NCBI GenBank assembly: GCA_964432985.1
Contig: CAYSPT010000053.1
Span: 1-35,640 of the forward strand
Origin: CAYSPT01 sp964432985
Lineage (GTDB): Bacteria > Muiribacteriota > CAYSPT01
Direction: 5' to 3'
Length of the DNA: 35,640 nt
Shown here: in pieces, positions 15,132 to 22,709 of the stretch
Position numbering within the stretch: position 1 is the stretch's first letter
Layout of the letters: the number at the start of each line of letters is the position of its first letter
Position numbers and translations under genes: made by a program
The notes under the pieces: generated by a model
What the model saw: the letters and a program-made list of their open reading frames with translations, nothing else
Told to the model about the DNA's origin: nothing
The model's database searches: none

Positions 15132-17462
15132 TTACAGGTTCTGTATGCGAGAGGCAAAAGAACCCATGACCTCCTGTAATTTTTCAGGTTCGGCCCGTGA
15201 GAGCCGCTCAAAGCTCACCCGTGAGGGTTCGATCCCGAGCGTGTGTAATATCTCTTTCGCCTTATCAAAGGTCTTCTCGGCAGTCTCGTTGCCCTTGACG
15301 TACTGGCACTGATCCGGCGGGCACCCGACACCGATGACACCGTCGGCCCCGTGCTCGAAGGCTTTCACGATGGCGCCCGGGGTGATACGGCCCGAGCACA
15401 TGACCTTGATCAGGCTCTGGCCGGCGGCCTCCTCGAAATCGCCCCGCATGTTGTAGGCCCAGTTGCAGACGAAGGCAACAACCTTCTTCTCATCGGCAGA
15501 CTTCCTGGAAAGGCTGTCCAGGCGGCTGCCGGTGAAATGGTTCAGAGAAATGGCGCTTGAGGGGCAGATGTTGGCGCAGACCCCGCACCCTTTGCACAGG
15601 TCGGGATCGATGTACGATATCTTCACGCCGTCGCCGCGGTCCTGAAGCTTCGGTGCGGAGTACACGCAGATCTCGGCGCAGTCACCGCAGCCGCGGCACA
15701 GGTCTTTTCTAACCCTGGCTACGAGAGGCTCCAGGGCCACCGGGATCGTTTTGCCGTCGCTCCACGAAAGCTTTCCTGCAAGCGGAGCGTCGGTGAGCGG
15801 CAGCACGCAGGTGTCAAACGGCACCCGCAGCAGCAGCCCGGCATCTTCCCCCGGCTGCACCAGCGAGGCCAGCTTGTTCTCGCACTCGCCCACGCACTCG
15901 CTGCACTCCATGCAGGGGCCGCATCGCAGGCAGCGGGCGGCTTCCCTGACGGCCATCTCCTCGGTCAGGCCCAGCTCCACCTCGTTGAAGTTCGCGCGGT
16001 CCTCAAGCGGCAGAGCGGGCATGTGGGCCCGAGCTTTTTTCGTTTCGCTTTTGGCCTTGACGGCGTACTCCACCGGCTGGGCGGGGGCCGCTTTACCGGT
16101 CACCTTCTCGCCCTTGAGGTACTGGACGATGGACCGGGCGGCCTGGTGCCCTGCGGCGATGGCTTCGATGACGGTCTGGGGACCGGTCACCGAGTCGCCG
16201 CCGGCGAAGATACCCGGCTGATTGGTCTCCATGGTCTCCTCGTTGATGACGAAGGAGTTCCACTTCGACAGCTCCAACCCATGCCCCTCGGGGAGCCATT
16301 CCATATCGGGTTCCTGGCTGATGGCCGGGATGATCAGGTCGGCGTTAATGACGAACTCCGATCCTTCCATGGCTACGGGACGGCGCCGGCCGCTGGAGTC
16401 GGGCTCGCCCAGCTTGTTCTTGATGCACTCCATCCCCACTACCTTCCCGTCTTCACCGATAATCTTCACCGGTGAGGCCAGGTAGTGCATCTTGATGCCT
16501 TCCTTTTCGGCGTCCTCGATCTCGTGCAGGTTGGCCGGCATCTCTTTTCTCGAGCGGCGGTAGACGATGTGCACGTCGCATCCCAGTCTCAGCGCCGAAC
16601 GGGCCGAATCGATGGCGGCGTTGCCGCCGCCGATGACGATCACCTTGCAGGGCTCCGGAATATTCTTCTTCCACAGGTTGACCTCCAGCAGGAAGGTGAT
16701 GCAGTCCATGAACCCTTCAAAGTCGTCCTCTCCGGGAACTCTGAGCTTCTTGCCCTTATAGGCTCCGGTGGCGAGAAAGACGGCCTTGTACCCTTCCTTC
16801 TTGAGGTCTTCCAGGGTGTGGTTCTGGTCGATGGCTGAGTCCAGTTTGAGCTCCACCCCCAGGTCCTTGATGGCGTCGATTTCGCATTCGATGATGTCAC
16901 GCGGCAAACGGTAGGACGGTATACCGCTGGTGAGCATTCCCCCGGCTATCGGCAGCTTCTCAAACACGGTTACCGGGTACCCAAGACGGGCCAGATCGCT
17001 TGCGCAGGTCAGTCCTCCGGGTCCCGAGCCCACCACGGCCACCTTGGCCATGTCCGGCTTGACCGTGGGTTTGGCCTTGTCGCCGGGTTCCAGGTTCAGC
17101 TCGTAATCGGCGATGAACCGCTTCAGCGCGCATATGGCCACCGGGTCATCCACATCGAGACGCTGGCACTCGCTTTCACAGGGGTGGGTACATACCCGTC
17201 CACAGATGCCCGGAAGCGGGTTTTCGCGTCTGACCACTTCCAGGGCGTCGCGAAACTTGCCCGCCGCGATCAGCCCCAGGTAGGCTTTCACGTTGACGTC
17301 CGCCGGGCAGCCCACCGCGCAGGAAGACGACGCAATCTTTTCTATCTGGTATTCAACCGTCGGATCGCTGTTCAGGGTCAGGGTTACCTGTTCCCGCTCC
17401 AGAAGATCCGGAAGGTTTTCAACTCTGGCGTGGCTTTCCTCGTTCATTTCACTTAACTCCAT
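15132..17462 (-). CDS. GltD-like flavoprotein fused to ferredoxin and MvhD domains
   Basis: A 776-residue fusion. Residues about 40-125 are the cysteine-rich GltD/NfnB N-terminal helical domain (CGRVCTHPCESEC). Residues about 135-460 are the FAD/NAD(P) reductase (VAVVGSGPGGLTCASDL, then VIVIGGGNAAIDSARSA and IFAGGDSVTGP). Next comes a Cys-rich linker (CLRCGPCMECSECVGEC), two [4Fe-4S] motifs (CRGCGDCAEIC, CKGCGVCANICP) and a C-terminal MvhD domain (FVCNWAYNM, VMCSGRI). In the MvhD part the second Cys of the CNWC motif is Ala. It would link NAD(P)H to Hdr-type partners. It starts 59 bp after korC and ends 6 bp before the HdrC/B gene. The NAD versus NADP preference is not deducible. Confidence 0.88.
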   Translation of the reverse strand: MELSEMNEESHARVENLPDLLEREQVTLTLNSDPTVEYQIEKIASSSCAVGCPADVNVKAYLGLIAAGKFRDALEVVRRENPLPGICGRVCTHPCESECQRLDVDDPVAICALKRFIADYELNLEPGDKAKPTVKPDMAKVAVVGSGPGGLTCASDLARLGYPVTVFEKLPIAGGMLTSGIPSYRLPRDIIECEIDAIKDLGVELKLDSAIDQNHTLEDLKKEGYKAVFLATGAYKGKKLRVPGEDDFEGFMDCITFLLEVNLWKKNIPEPCKVIVIGGGNAAIDSARSALRLGCDVHIVYRRSRKEMPANLHEIEDAEKEGIKMHYLASPVKIIGEDGKVVGMECIKNKLGEPDSSGRRRPVAMEGSEFVINADLIIPAISQEPDMEWLPEGHGLELSKWNSFVINEETMETNQPGIFAGGDSVTGPQTVIEAIAAGHQAARSIVQYLKGEKVTGKAAPAQPVEYAVKAKSETKKARAHMPALPLEDRANFNEVELGLTEEMAVREAARCLRCGPCMECSECVGECENKLASLVQPGEDAGLLLRVPFDTCVLPLTDAPLAGKLSWSDGKTIPVALEPLVARVRKDLCRGCGDCAEICVYSAPKLQDRGDGVKISYIDPDLCKGCGVCANICPSSAISLNHFTGSRLDSLSRKSADEKKVVAFVCNWAYNMRGDFEEAAGQSLIKVMCSGRITPGAIVKAFEHGADGVIGVGCPPDQCQYVKGNETAEKTFDKAKEILHTLGIEPSRVSFERLSRAEPEKLQEVMGSFASRIQNL

Positions 17463-17468
17463 ATCCTG

Positions 17469-17492
17469 GGCAAGCCTCTTTATAGGCTTGCC
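17469..17492 (-). promoter_or_regulatory. Hairpin in front of the GltD-like gene
   Basis: Perfect 9-bp stem GGCAAGCCT/AGGCTTGCC with 6-nt loop, ending 6 nt before the ATG at 17462. It would cover the ribosome-binding area, so it may set the ratio of this protein to the Kor subunits. A processing site is an alternative. Confidence 0.45.
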
Positions 17493-17521
17493 ACATCTAC
17501 TCAGGGCACAATTATCCCTGG

Positions 17522-18103
17522 CTACGCTTCCGCTCCAGTTTCCGCTTCGGCTTCAGCCGTAGTGCCTTCAAGCAGCCGCTTTCCGTGCTCGTACCCTTTG
17601 TCAAAAGCCTTCAGGTTGAGATTGATAAAGCGCGACGGCACCGACTCGGGAACTGCCTTTTTCATGGCCTCCAGCGAAACCACTCCCGTGATGGCGGTGA
17701 AGGCCCCCAGCATCACCACGTTGGCGGCGATACGGGCGCCCAGCTCTTCGGCGTACCTGGTGGCCGGAATGCAGTAAAGCTCGTACTCTTCCTCGTGCTC
17801 TTCCAGCTTGACCAGGTCCTCGTCATACAGCAGTTTTCCGCCCGGTTTCAGTTCCGGGTAGAACTTCTCGTATGCCGCCTGGGACATGGCTATACAGATA
17901 TCTGACCTGGTGACGTACGGGTACAGGATTGCTTCATCGGACACCAGCAGCTGCGAGCTGCACGCACCGCCCCGGGCCTCCGGCCCGAAGGACTGGTTCA
18001 TGGTGGAGTGCTTGTTGTCGTAGATGGAAGCGGCGCGCCCCACGATGATACCGGACCGGATGATACCCTGCCCTCCGTAACCTGCGAACCTTATCTCAAA
18101 CAT
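17522..18103 (-). CDS. korC: 2-oxoacid:ferredoxin oxidoreductase, gamma subunit
   Basis: A 193-residue gamma subunit with the family N-terminus FEIRFAGYGGQGIIRSG and the segment SFGPEARGGACSSQLLVSD; it is the CoA-contacting domain of such enzymes. ATG 18103 has GGAGGAG four bases upstream and overlaps the end of the preceding beta gene by 8 bp; the ATG at 18133 has no ribosome site. The acidic alanine-rich C-terminal tail (TTAEAEAETGAEA) is an add-on. Only one gamma subunit exists for two alpha/beta pairs in this operon. Confidence 0.92.
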   Translation of the reverse strand: MFEIRFAGYGGQGIIRSGIIVGRAASIYDNKHSTMNQSFGPEARGGACSSQLLVSDEAILYPYVTRSDICIAMSQAAYEKFYPELKPGGKLLYDEDLVKLEEHEEEYELYCIPATRYAEELGARIAANVVMLGAFTAITGVVSLEAMKKAVPESVPSRFINLNLKAFDKGYEHGKRLLEGTTAEAEAETGAEA

Positions 18104-18851
18104 AATCTCCTCCATACGCGGTAAACTTATCACCGAGAACCTTGCCCAGCTGCTCGTTGTACTGCTCGATGTAGGTCGGCCGTTCCTGCCTGGTGAATGT
18201 GCCCACCACTATTTTATCTTCCGCTGCTATACCCGCGTTGCGGGGATTTACGTCGTTCTTGACCACCGAGTTGGCGTGGTAGAACTCCAGCAGATTAGAA
18301 TCGCTCTGGGAAATCGTGCTGTAGAAGTTGGGCCCCGGGCACAAAACCTCGATCACGGAAAACCCCTTGTTCTGCAGCGCCTCGCCGATGCACTCCGCCA
18401 GCTCTTCGGTGTGCAGGGCCGTCCACCTGGCGGTGAAGATGGCGCCGCACGAGTTGGCCAGGTGAGGAGCGTTGAAGGGCTCCTCGAAGGTGGCGAACGG
18501 TGAAAAGTACTCACTGGGTACGGGTGCTTTCTGACCGGCTACCTTCCTGTAGGCAAAACTGTTGACGCAGATGACCAGCTGCTCCATGTTCCGCCGCCCG
18601 TTGTGCACGAAGTGATTGCCGCCCAGGGTCATGGAATCACCAATAAAGGACACCACCCGCAGGTTCGGGTTGCTGAGCTTCATCCCTGCCCCGAAGGCGA
18701 TGGCCCGTCCGCGGTTGACGTGAAAATAGTCGATTCCCAGGCCGGAGGCCACTTCGGGCTCGAAGATGATGTCCGATGTGACCGTTACACGGGCCGGCTC
18801 AAATCCCGACTTCTCTATCCCTTTTTCAAACGCTGTTATTAATGGATTCAT
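18096..18851 (-). CDS. Degenerate 2-oxoacid oxidoreductase beta-subunit paralogue
   Basis: A 251-residue homologue of the beta subunit that lacks its catalytic signatures. Compared with the beta encoded at 20086-20985, the thiamine-diphosphate motif GDGD...NN reads GDSM...NS, the N-terminal CPGC is absent, the third cluster cysteine (GIGC) is replaced by F, and the active-site-region THGRA reads NRGRA. The fourth cysteine (VLCPG) remains. The fold is intact (GGNHFVHNGRRN, GFSVIEVL) and the frame has no breaks. ATG 18851 overlaps the previous stop as ATGA, so the short N-terminus is genuine. It is probably a structural or regulatory subunit paired with one alpha rather than an enzyme. The substrate is unknown. 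Confidence 0.85.
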   Translation of the reverse strand: MNPLITAFEKGIEKSGFEPARVTVTSDIIFEPEVASGLGIDYFHVNRGRAIAFGAGMKLSNPNLRVVSFIGDSMTLGGNHFVHNGRRNMEQLVICVNSFAYRKVAGQKAPVPSEYFSPFATFEEPFNAPHLANSCGAIFTARWTALHTEELAECIGEALQNKGFSVIEVLCPGPNFYSTISQSDSNLLEFYHANSVVKNDVNPRNAGIAAEDKIVVGTFTRQERPTYIEQYNEQLGKVLGDKFTAYGGDYV

Positions 18852-20089
18852 TCGCCTATCCCGCCACCTTCCTCAAACACCTTCCGCTCGAGCTTGGTCT
18901 TGAAGTCGACAACGCCTTCCAGGCGCTGTTCCTCTCCGGCGGCGTACTCGATAGCGGCGGCAATGTCCTCGGGATTGGTCACCCCGGCGCCGCCGTGTCC
19001 CACCAGGACCACGTTGGCTTCTCCTTCGGCGCAGCGGGCCACCTCGAACACCACCTGCCCGTAGTTGATCTCCGGCACCACGAAGGCTTTCACCTTCTTG
19101 GCCAGCTCGCGAATCCGCTCGTCGGGGAAGGGCCAGACGGTGACCAGCCTGAGCTGCCCCACCTTGATTCCCTTCTCCCGGGCCAGCTCGATTCCCTTGA
19201 CGGCCACCCGGGAGGAGATGCCATAGGCGACCACCGCTATCTCGGCGTCTTCCAGGTTGTATTCCCGAAGCTCGATGATATCGTCCTTGTTACGCCTGAT
19301 CTTGTCCACCAGGCGTTTGGTGTAGTCCGACTTGTAGGTTTCGCTGGTGACCGGATGGCCGTTCTCGTCATGGGCCTGCGCCGTGACGTACAGCTTCATC
19401 CCGTCACCGGCCTTGGCCATCTTGGGTACCAGGTTCTCCTCCGGTTTGTAAGGCTTATACTCCTCGGGTGGGCCTTCGTAGAAATCCCTGGGAACGACAT
19501 CAATCTCCTCGGCGGGAGGAATGACCACCTTCTCGGTCATGTGCCCCACGCACTCATCGGTCATGACCATCACCGGGCAGCGATAGGTCTCCGCCAGGTT
19601 GAACGCCTTGACGGTGTAATCGAACAGCTCCTGGGGAGAGACGGGAGCTATGGCAATGACCTCGTAGTCGCCGTGAGAGCCCCACCGCGACTGCATAATG
19701 TCACCCTGCCCCGTCTTGGTGGGCACGCCGGTGGAGGGGCCGGCCCGCTGTACGTTGAGAAGCACCAGCGGGGTCTCCATCATGGCGGATAGCCCCACGG
19801 TCTCCATCATCAGCGAGTAGCCGGGGCCGGAGGTGATAGTCATGGTCTTGACTCCCGCCCAGGCGCCGCCCACCACCGCTGCTACAGATCCGAGCTCGTC
19901 CTCCATCTGGATGAACATCGCCCCGGCCATCGGCGCCACCTTGGCAAACGATTCGGCGGCCTCGGTGGATGGGGTGATGGGGTAGCCAGCGATGAACCGG
20001 CAACCGGCGGCCAGCGCGCCTCGACCAGCCGCTATATCACCGTCCATGTAGAACGTTCCCGAAGTAACATGTTTGGGATCAGCTTTCAT
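18848..20089 (-). CDS. korA: 2-oxoacid:ferredoxin oxidoreductase, alpha subunit (canonical)
   Basis: A 413-residue alpha subunit with the invariant GYPITPSTE (Thr39), the QMEDELGS segment, TSGPGYSLM and RWGSHGDYE. It combines the pyrimidine-binding and transketolase C-terminal domains in one chain, like KorA-type enzymes. The start at 20089 overlaps the stop of the upstream beta gene (ATGA). With the canonical beta it forms an active centre that turns a 2-oxoacid, CoA and oxidised ferredoxin into acyl-CoA, CO2 and reduced ferredoxin. 2-Oxoglutarate is the likely substrate because TCA genes lie nearby, but branched or aryl 2-oxoacids are possible. Confidence 0.9.
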   Translation of the reverse strand: MKADPKHVTSGTFYMDGDIAAGRGALAAGCRFIAGYPITPSTEAAESFAKVAPMAGAMFIQMEDELGSVAAVVGGAWAGVKTMTITSGPGYSLMMETVGLSAMMETPLVLLNVQRAGPSTGVPTKTGQGDIMQSRWGSHGDYEVIAIAPVSPQELFDYTVKAFNLAETYRCPVMVMTDECVGHMTEKVVIPPAEEIDVVPRDFYEGPPEEYKPYKPEENLVPKMAKAGDGMKLYVTAQAHDENGHPVTSETYKSDYTKRLVDKIRRNKDDIIELREYNLEDAEIAVVAYGISSRVAVKGIELAREKGIKVGQLRLVTVWPFPDERIRELAKKVKAFVVPEINYGQVVFEVARCAEGEANVVLVGHGGAGVTNPEDIAAAIEYAAGEEQRLEGVVDFKTKLERKVFEEGGGIGE

Positions 20090-20985
20090 GCGCCGGCACC
20101 TCCCTCCTGCTCCATCTCGGCCAACTCCTGCAGCTCGCCCTTACCCTTCTCAACCTTCTCCTGCATTTCGTCCAGCCAGGCGTTGAGGTTGTCGTTATAC
20201 GTCGGCCGTTCCCGATCCACGAACTTGCCGCAGGTGATGGGGGTCTGGAACCCGATATCCAGGTTCTTGGTGTCCTCCCAGTTTTTCACCTCGGAGTTCT
20301 CGTGGTAGAACTTCATCAGCGACAGCCCGTCTCCCAGTTTGTTGATCCGCCCGTAATACATGGCGCAGGGAGAGATGGCTTCGATAACGGAAAATCCCGG
20401 CTTCTGCAGGGCCTCCACCATGGCGTTTTCGAGCCGTCGCACGTGCAACACCGTGTACCGCGCCACGTACACCGCCCCGGCGCTGTCGGCCAGGTACGGT
20501 ATATTGTACGGCGGTTCCACGCACCCGAAGGGCGAGGTGGTGGCATATGCCCCCAGGGGGGTGGTCGGCGCCACCTGGCCGCCAGTCATGGCGTAGATGA
20601 AGTTGTTCACACAGATGACCAGCATGTCGATGTTTCTCCGGGCGGCGTGAATGAAGTGATTGCCCCCGATGGAGATCAGGTCACCGTCGCCGGAAAACAC
20701 TACCACTTTCAATTTCGGGTTCCCCATCTTGATGCCGGTGGCAAAGGCGATGGCCCGGCCATGGGTGGTGTGGAAGGAGTCGAGCTTGACATAGCCCGCC
20801 ACACGCCCGGTGCAGCCGATGCCGGAGACGATGGCCATCTGGTTCAGGTCCATGTTCGCTTTCTCCAGCGCCGAAGCAAAGGCCGTGACTGCCACACCGA
20901 TGCCGCAACCGGGGCACCAGATGTGAGGTATCCGGTCCATCCTCAGAACGTCCTCCATGGGATGGAATTCTTGGGCTTCGTTCAT
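20086..20985 (-). CDS. korB: 2-oxoacid:ferredoxin oxidoreductase, beta subunit (canonical)
   Basis: A 299-residue beta subunit with all expected residues: cluster ligands IWCPGCG (Cys24, Cys27), GIGC (Cys58) and SPC (Cys206), and the thiamine-diphosphate motif SGDGD (99-101) with VNN (126-127). GGNHFIHAARRN follows the family. It starts 17 bp after the first alpha gene and ends overlapping the second. The C-terminal 35 residues are a charged tail (EKVEKGKGELQELAEM). It is the only beta in the operon able to bind cofactor and cluster. Confidence 0.92.
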   Translation of the reverse strand: MNEAQEFHPMEDVLRMDRIPHIWCPGCGIGVAVTAFASALEKANMDLNQMAIVSGIGCTGRVAGYVKLDSFHTTHGRAIAFATGIKMGNPKLKVVVFSGDGDLISIGGNHFIHAARRNIDMLVICVNNFIYAMTGGQVAPTTPLGAYATTSPFGCVEPPYNIPYLADSAGAVYVARYTVLHVRRLENAMVEALQKPGFSVIEAISPCAMYYGRINKLGDGLSLMKFYHENSEVKNWEDTKNLDIGFQTPITCGKFVDRERPTYNDNLNAWLDEMQEKVEKGKGELQELAEMEQEGGAGA

Positions 20986-21002
20986 CGGTAAAGGATCCTT
21001 TC

Positions 21003-22166
21003 TCAGTCCTGCTTGACTGCGTTTTGTATCGCCGCGAGAATGTCGTCGGCGTTTTCCACTCCCTTATCCCCGTGGGGGACGAACACCACGTCGGCGCGGC
21101 CGTAGGTGCAGCGCTTGACCTCATCCACCACCTGGCCGAAGTTGAGCTCGGGAACCACGAAGGCTTTCACTTTCTCGGAAAGCTCGCTGATCCGTTTGAC
21201 CGGGAAGGGCCAGACGGTGATCAGCCTCAGGCTGCCGGCTTTCATCCCCGCGTCCCGGGCCTGCTTCACCGCCGCGCGGGCGGCCCGGGAGGTGGAACCG
21301 TAAGAGACCACCACCACGTCGGCGTCATCCAGGTTTTCCTCTTCTATCATGATGATGTCGTCCACGTATTGGCGGACCTTCCAGAGCAGCGGGTGTACGT
21401 TGTACTCCTGGCACTCCTCGGTCATGACGGGATACCCGCGGTCGTCGTGGGTCAGGCCCGTCACGTGGAACCGGTAGCCCTGGCCGATATCCACCATACG
21501 GGGGATGAGGTCGTCATCCCGCTTGTAGGGAAGATACTGGTCGGTGGGTCCGTCGAAATACCGCCGGGGCGTAAGCTCGATGTCATCCGCCGCGGGAATC
21601 TCCACCGGCTCCTTGAGCTGCGCCAGATAAGCGTCGGACATGAGCATCACCGGCAGGCGGTAACGCTCCGACAGGTTGAAGGCCTGGATGGTCAGGTCGA
21701 ACAACTCCTGGGGCGACGAGGGGGCGATGGTTATCAGCTCGTAATCGCCGTGAGAGCCCCAGCGGGCCTGCATCATGTCGCCCTGGCTGGGATGCTCGGG
21801 AATTCCCTCGGAGGGCCCCACCCGCTGCACGTCAAGAATGACACACGGGGTCTCCAGCATCACGCCCAGTCCGACATGCTCCATCATCAGCGAGAGTCCC
21901 GGCCCCGAGGTTACCGCCAGCGATTTCTTACCGGTCCAGGACGCTCCGATGACCGCTGCCAGGACCGAAATCTCGTCCTCCATCTGGATGAAGGATCCGT
22001 TGACGTCCAGGCATCGATGGGCGAAGCGGTCCGATACCTCAAGGGACGGCTTGATAGGATAGACGCCCATGAACCGGCAGCCGCCGGCCAGTGCTCCTTC
22101 GGCGGTGGCTTCGTTGCCGGTTAGCTCATGGGTGCCCGTCATTACTCCAATGGGATCAGCTTTCAT
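21003..22166 (-). CDS. 2-oxoacid oxidoreductase alpha paralogue with altered YPIKPS motif
   Basis: A 387-residue alpha-subunit paralogue, about the size and fold of the alpha at 18848-20089 (QMEDEISV, TSGPGLSLMME, RWGSHGDYEL, a conserved C-terminal half). The invariant YPITPS reads YPIKPS (Lys39, codon AAG). In related enzymes that threonine is at the active site, so catalysis may be lost or changed. The frame is clean and the gene sits first among the alpha/beta set, directly after the ferredoxin subunit. I infer a heteromeric complex in which this subunit pairs with the degenerate beta. Confidence 0.88.
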   Translation of the reverse strand: MKADPIGVMTGTHELTGNEATAEGALAGGCRFMGVYPIKPSLEVSDRFAHRCLDVNGSFIQMEDEISVLAAVIGASWTGKKSLAVTSGPGLSLMMEHVGLGVMLETPCVILDVQRVGPSEGIPEHPSQGDMMQARWGSHGDYELITIAPSSPQELFDLTIQAFNLSERYRLPVMLMSDAYLAQLKEPVEIPAADDIELTPRRYFDGPTDQYLPYKRDDDLIPRMVDIGQGYRFHVTGLTHDDRGYPVMTEECQEYNVHPLLWKVRQYVDDIIMIEEENLDDADVVVVSYGSTSRAARAAVKQARDAGMKAGSLRLITVWPFPVKRISELSEKVKAFVVPELNFGQVVDEVKRCTYGRADVVFVPHGDKGVENADDILAAIQNAVKQD

Positions 22167-22176
22167 GGTTCACCCT

Positions 22177-22464
22177 TCATTCATCCCCGGAGGCCGCTTC
22201 TTTGGCGGACTCCTTGAGAACACTGTAGATAGCAAAATCCGGACAGATCATCTCGCACAAGCCGCAGTTGACACAGTCTTCCTCTACGGCGGCTTCCGGC
22301 GGATGGTATCCCTTGGTATTGAACTCATCCGACAGCTTGAGTACGTCCTTGGGGCAGTACTCCACGCAGAATCCACATCCCTTGCACCTGTCCTTGAGAA
22401 TGTGGACTATACCGCGGATAAGTTCCACGTCATCTAAATCATACGGTTTTCGCCAGAACTTCAT
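22177..22464 (-). CDS. korD: Ferredoxin-like delta subunit of the Kor complex
   Basis: A 95-residue protein with two [4Fe-4S] motifs, CKGCGFCVEYCP and CVNCGLCEMICP, joined by the longer insert typical of delta subunits (DEFNTKGYHPPEAAV). It passes electrons from the beta-subunit cluster to ferredoxin or to the downstream Hdr-like modules. It is the first gene of the operon, with GAAAGGAGC just upstream of its ATG, and lies 10 bp before the first alpha gene. Confidence 0.92.
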   Translation of the reverse strand: MKFWRKPYDLDDVELIRGIVHILKDRCKGCGFCVEYCPKDVLKLSDEFNTKGYHPPEAAVEEDCVNCGLCEMICPDFAIYSVLKESAKEAASGDE

Positions 22465-22531
22465 GGAGCGTTAGCTCCTTTCTCAAAACATTTTTATAGT
22501 GAAAAACTCTCCTAAACCAACACACTCTTCT

Positions 22532-22548
22532 CCGGGTGATTCACCCGG
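22532..22548. promoter_or_regulatory. Hairpin in the leader of the kor operon
   Basis: CCGGGTGA-T-TCACCCGG lies in the 5' leader between the promoter and korD. On the plus strand it is followed by CTTTTTCTCGCTTTTT, which looks like a terminator for antisense transcription; on the minus strand there is no T-run, so it would not stop kor transcription. Confidence 0.5.
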
Positions 22549-22608
22549 CTTTTTCTCGCTTTTTATCGGGTAAATGCTACAGACATTAGGTAAAGAAAGC
22601 GGTAGGAG

Positions 22609-22637
22609 ATTATATCAAGTAAAGATTCTCAAGTCAA
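22609..22637 (-). promoter_or_regulatory. Sigma-70 promoter of the kor operon
   Basis: TTGACT (22632-22637), a 17-bp spacer and TATAAT (22609-22614) on the minus strand, a near-consensus promoter. Transcription would start near 22602 and give a leader of about 138 nt. It lies in the 245-bp space after nfnB, so the kor genes have their own promoter. Confidence 0.8.
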
Positions 22638-22709
22638 CGAATTAAAACAATCTTTTTACATGTAATGTCTGATATCTAAAGGGCAAATACCATTCATCGA
22701 AAAAACAAA

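Noticed and set aside
18096..18851. Degenerate beta subunit as a decaying pseudogene
   Set aside because: The frame is intact, start and stop overlap both neighbours with good ribosome sites, and the fold-defining residues remain; loss is limited to cofactor and cluster sites.
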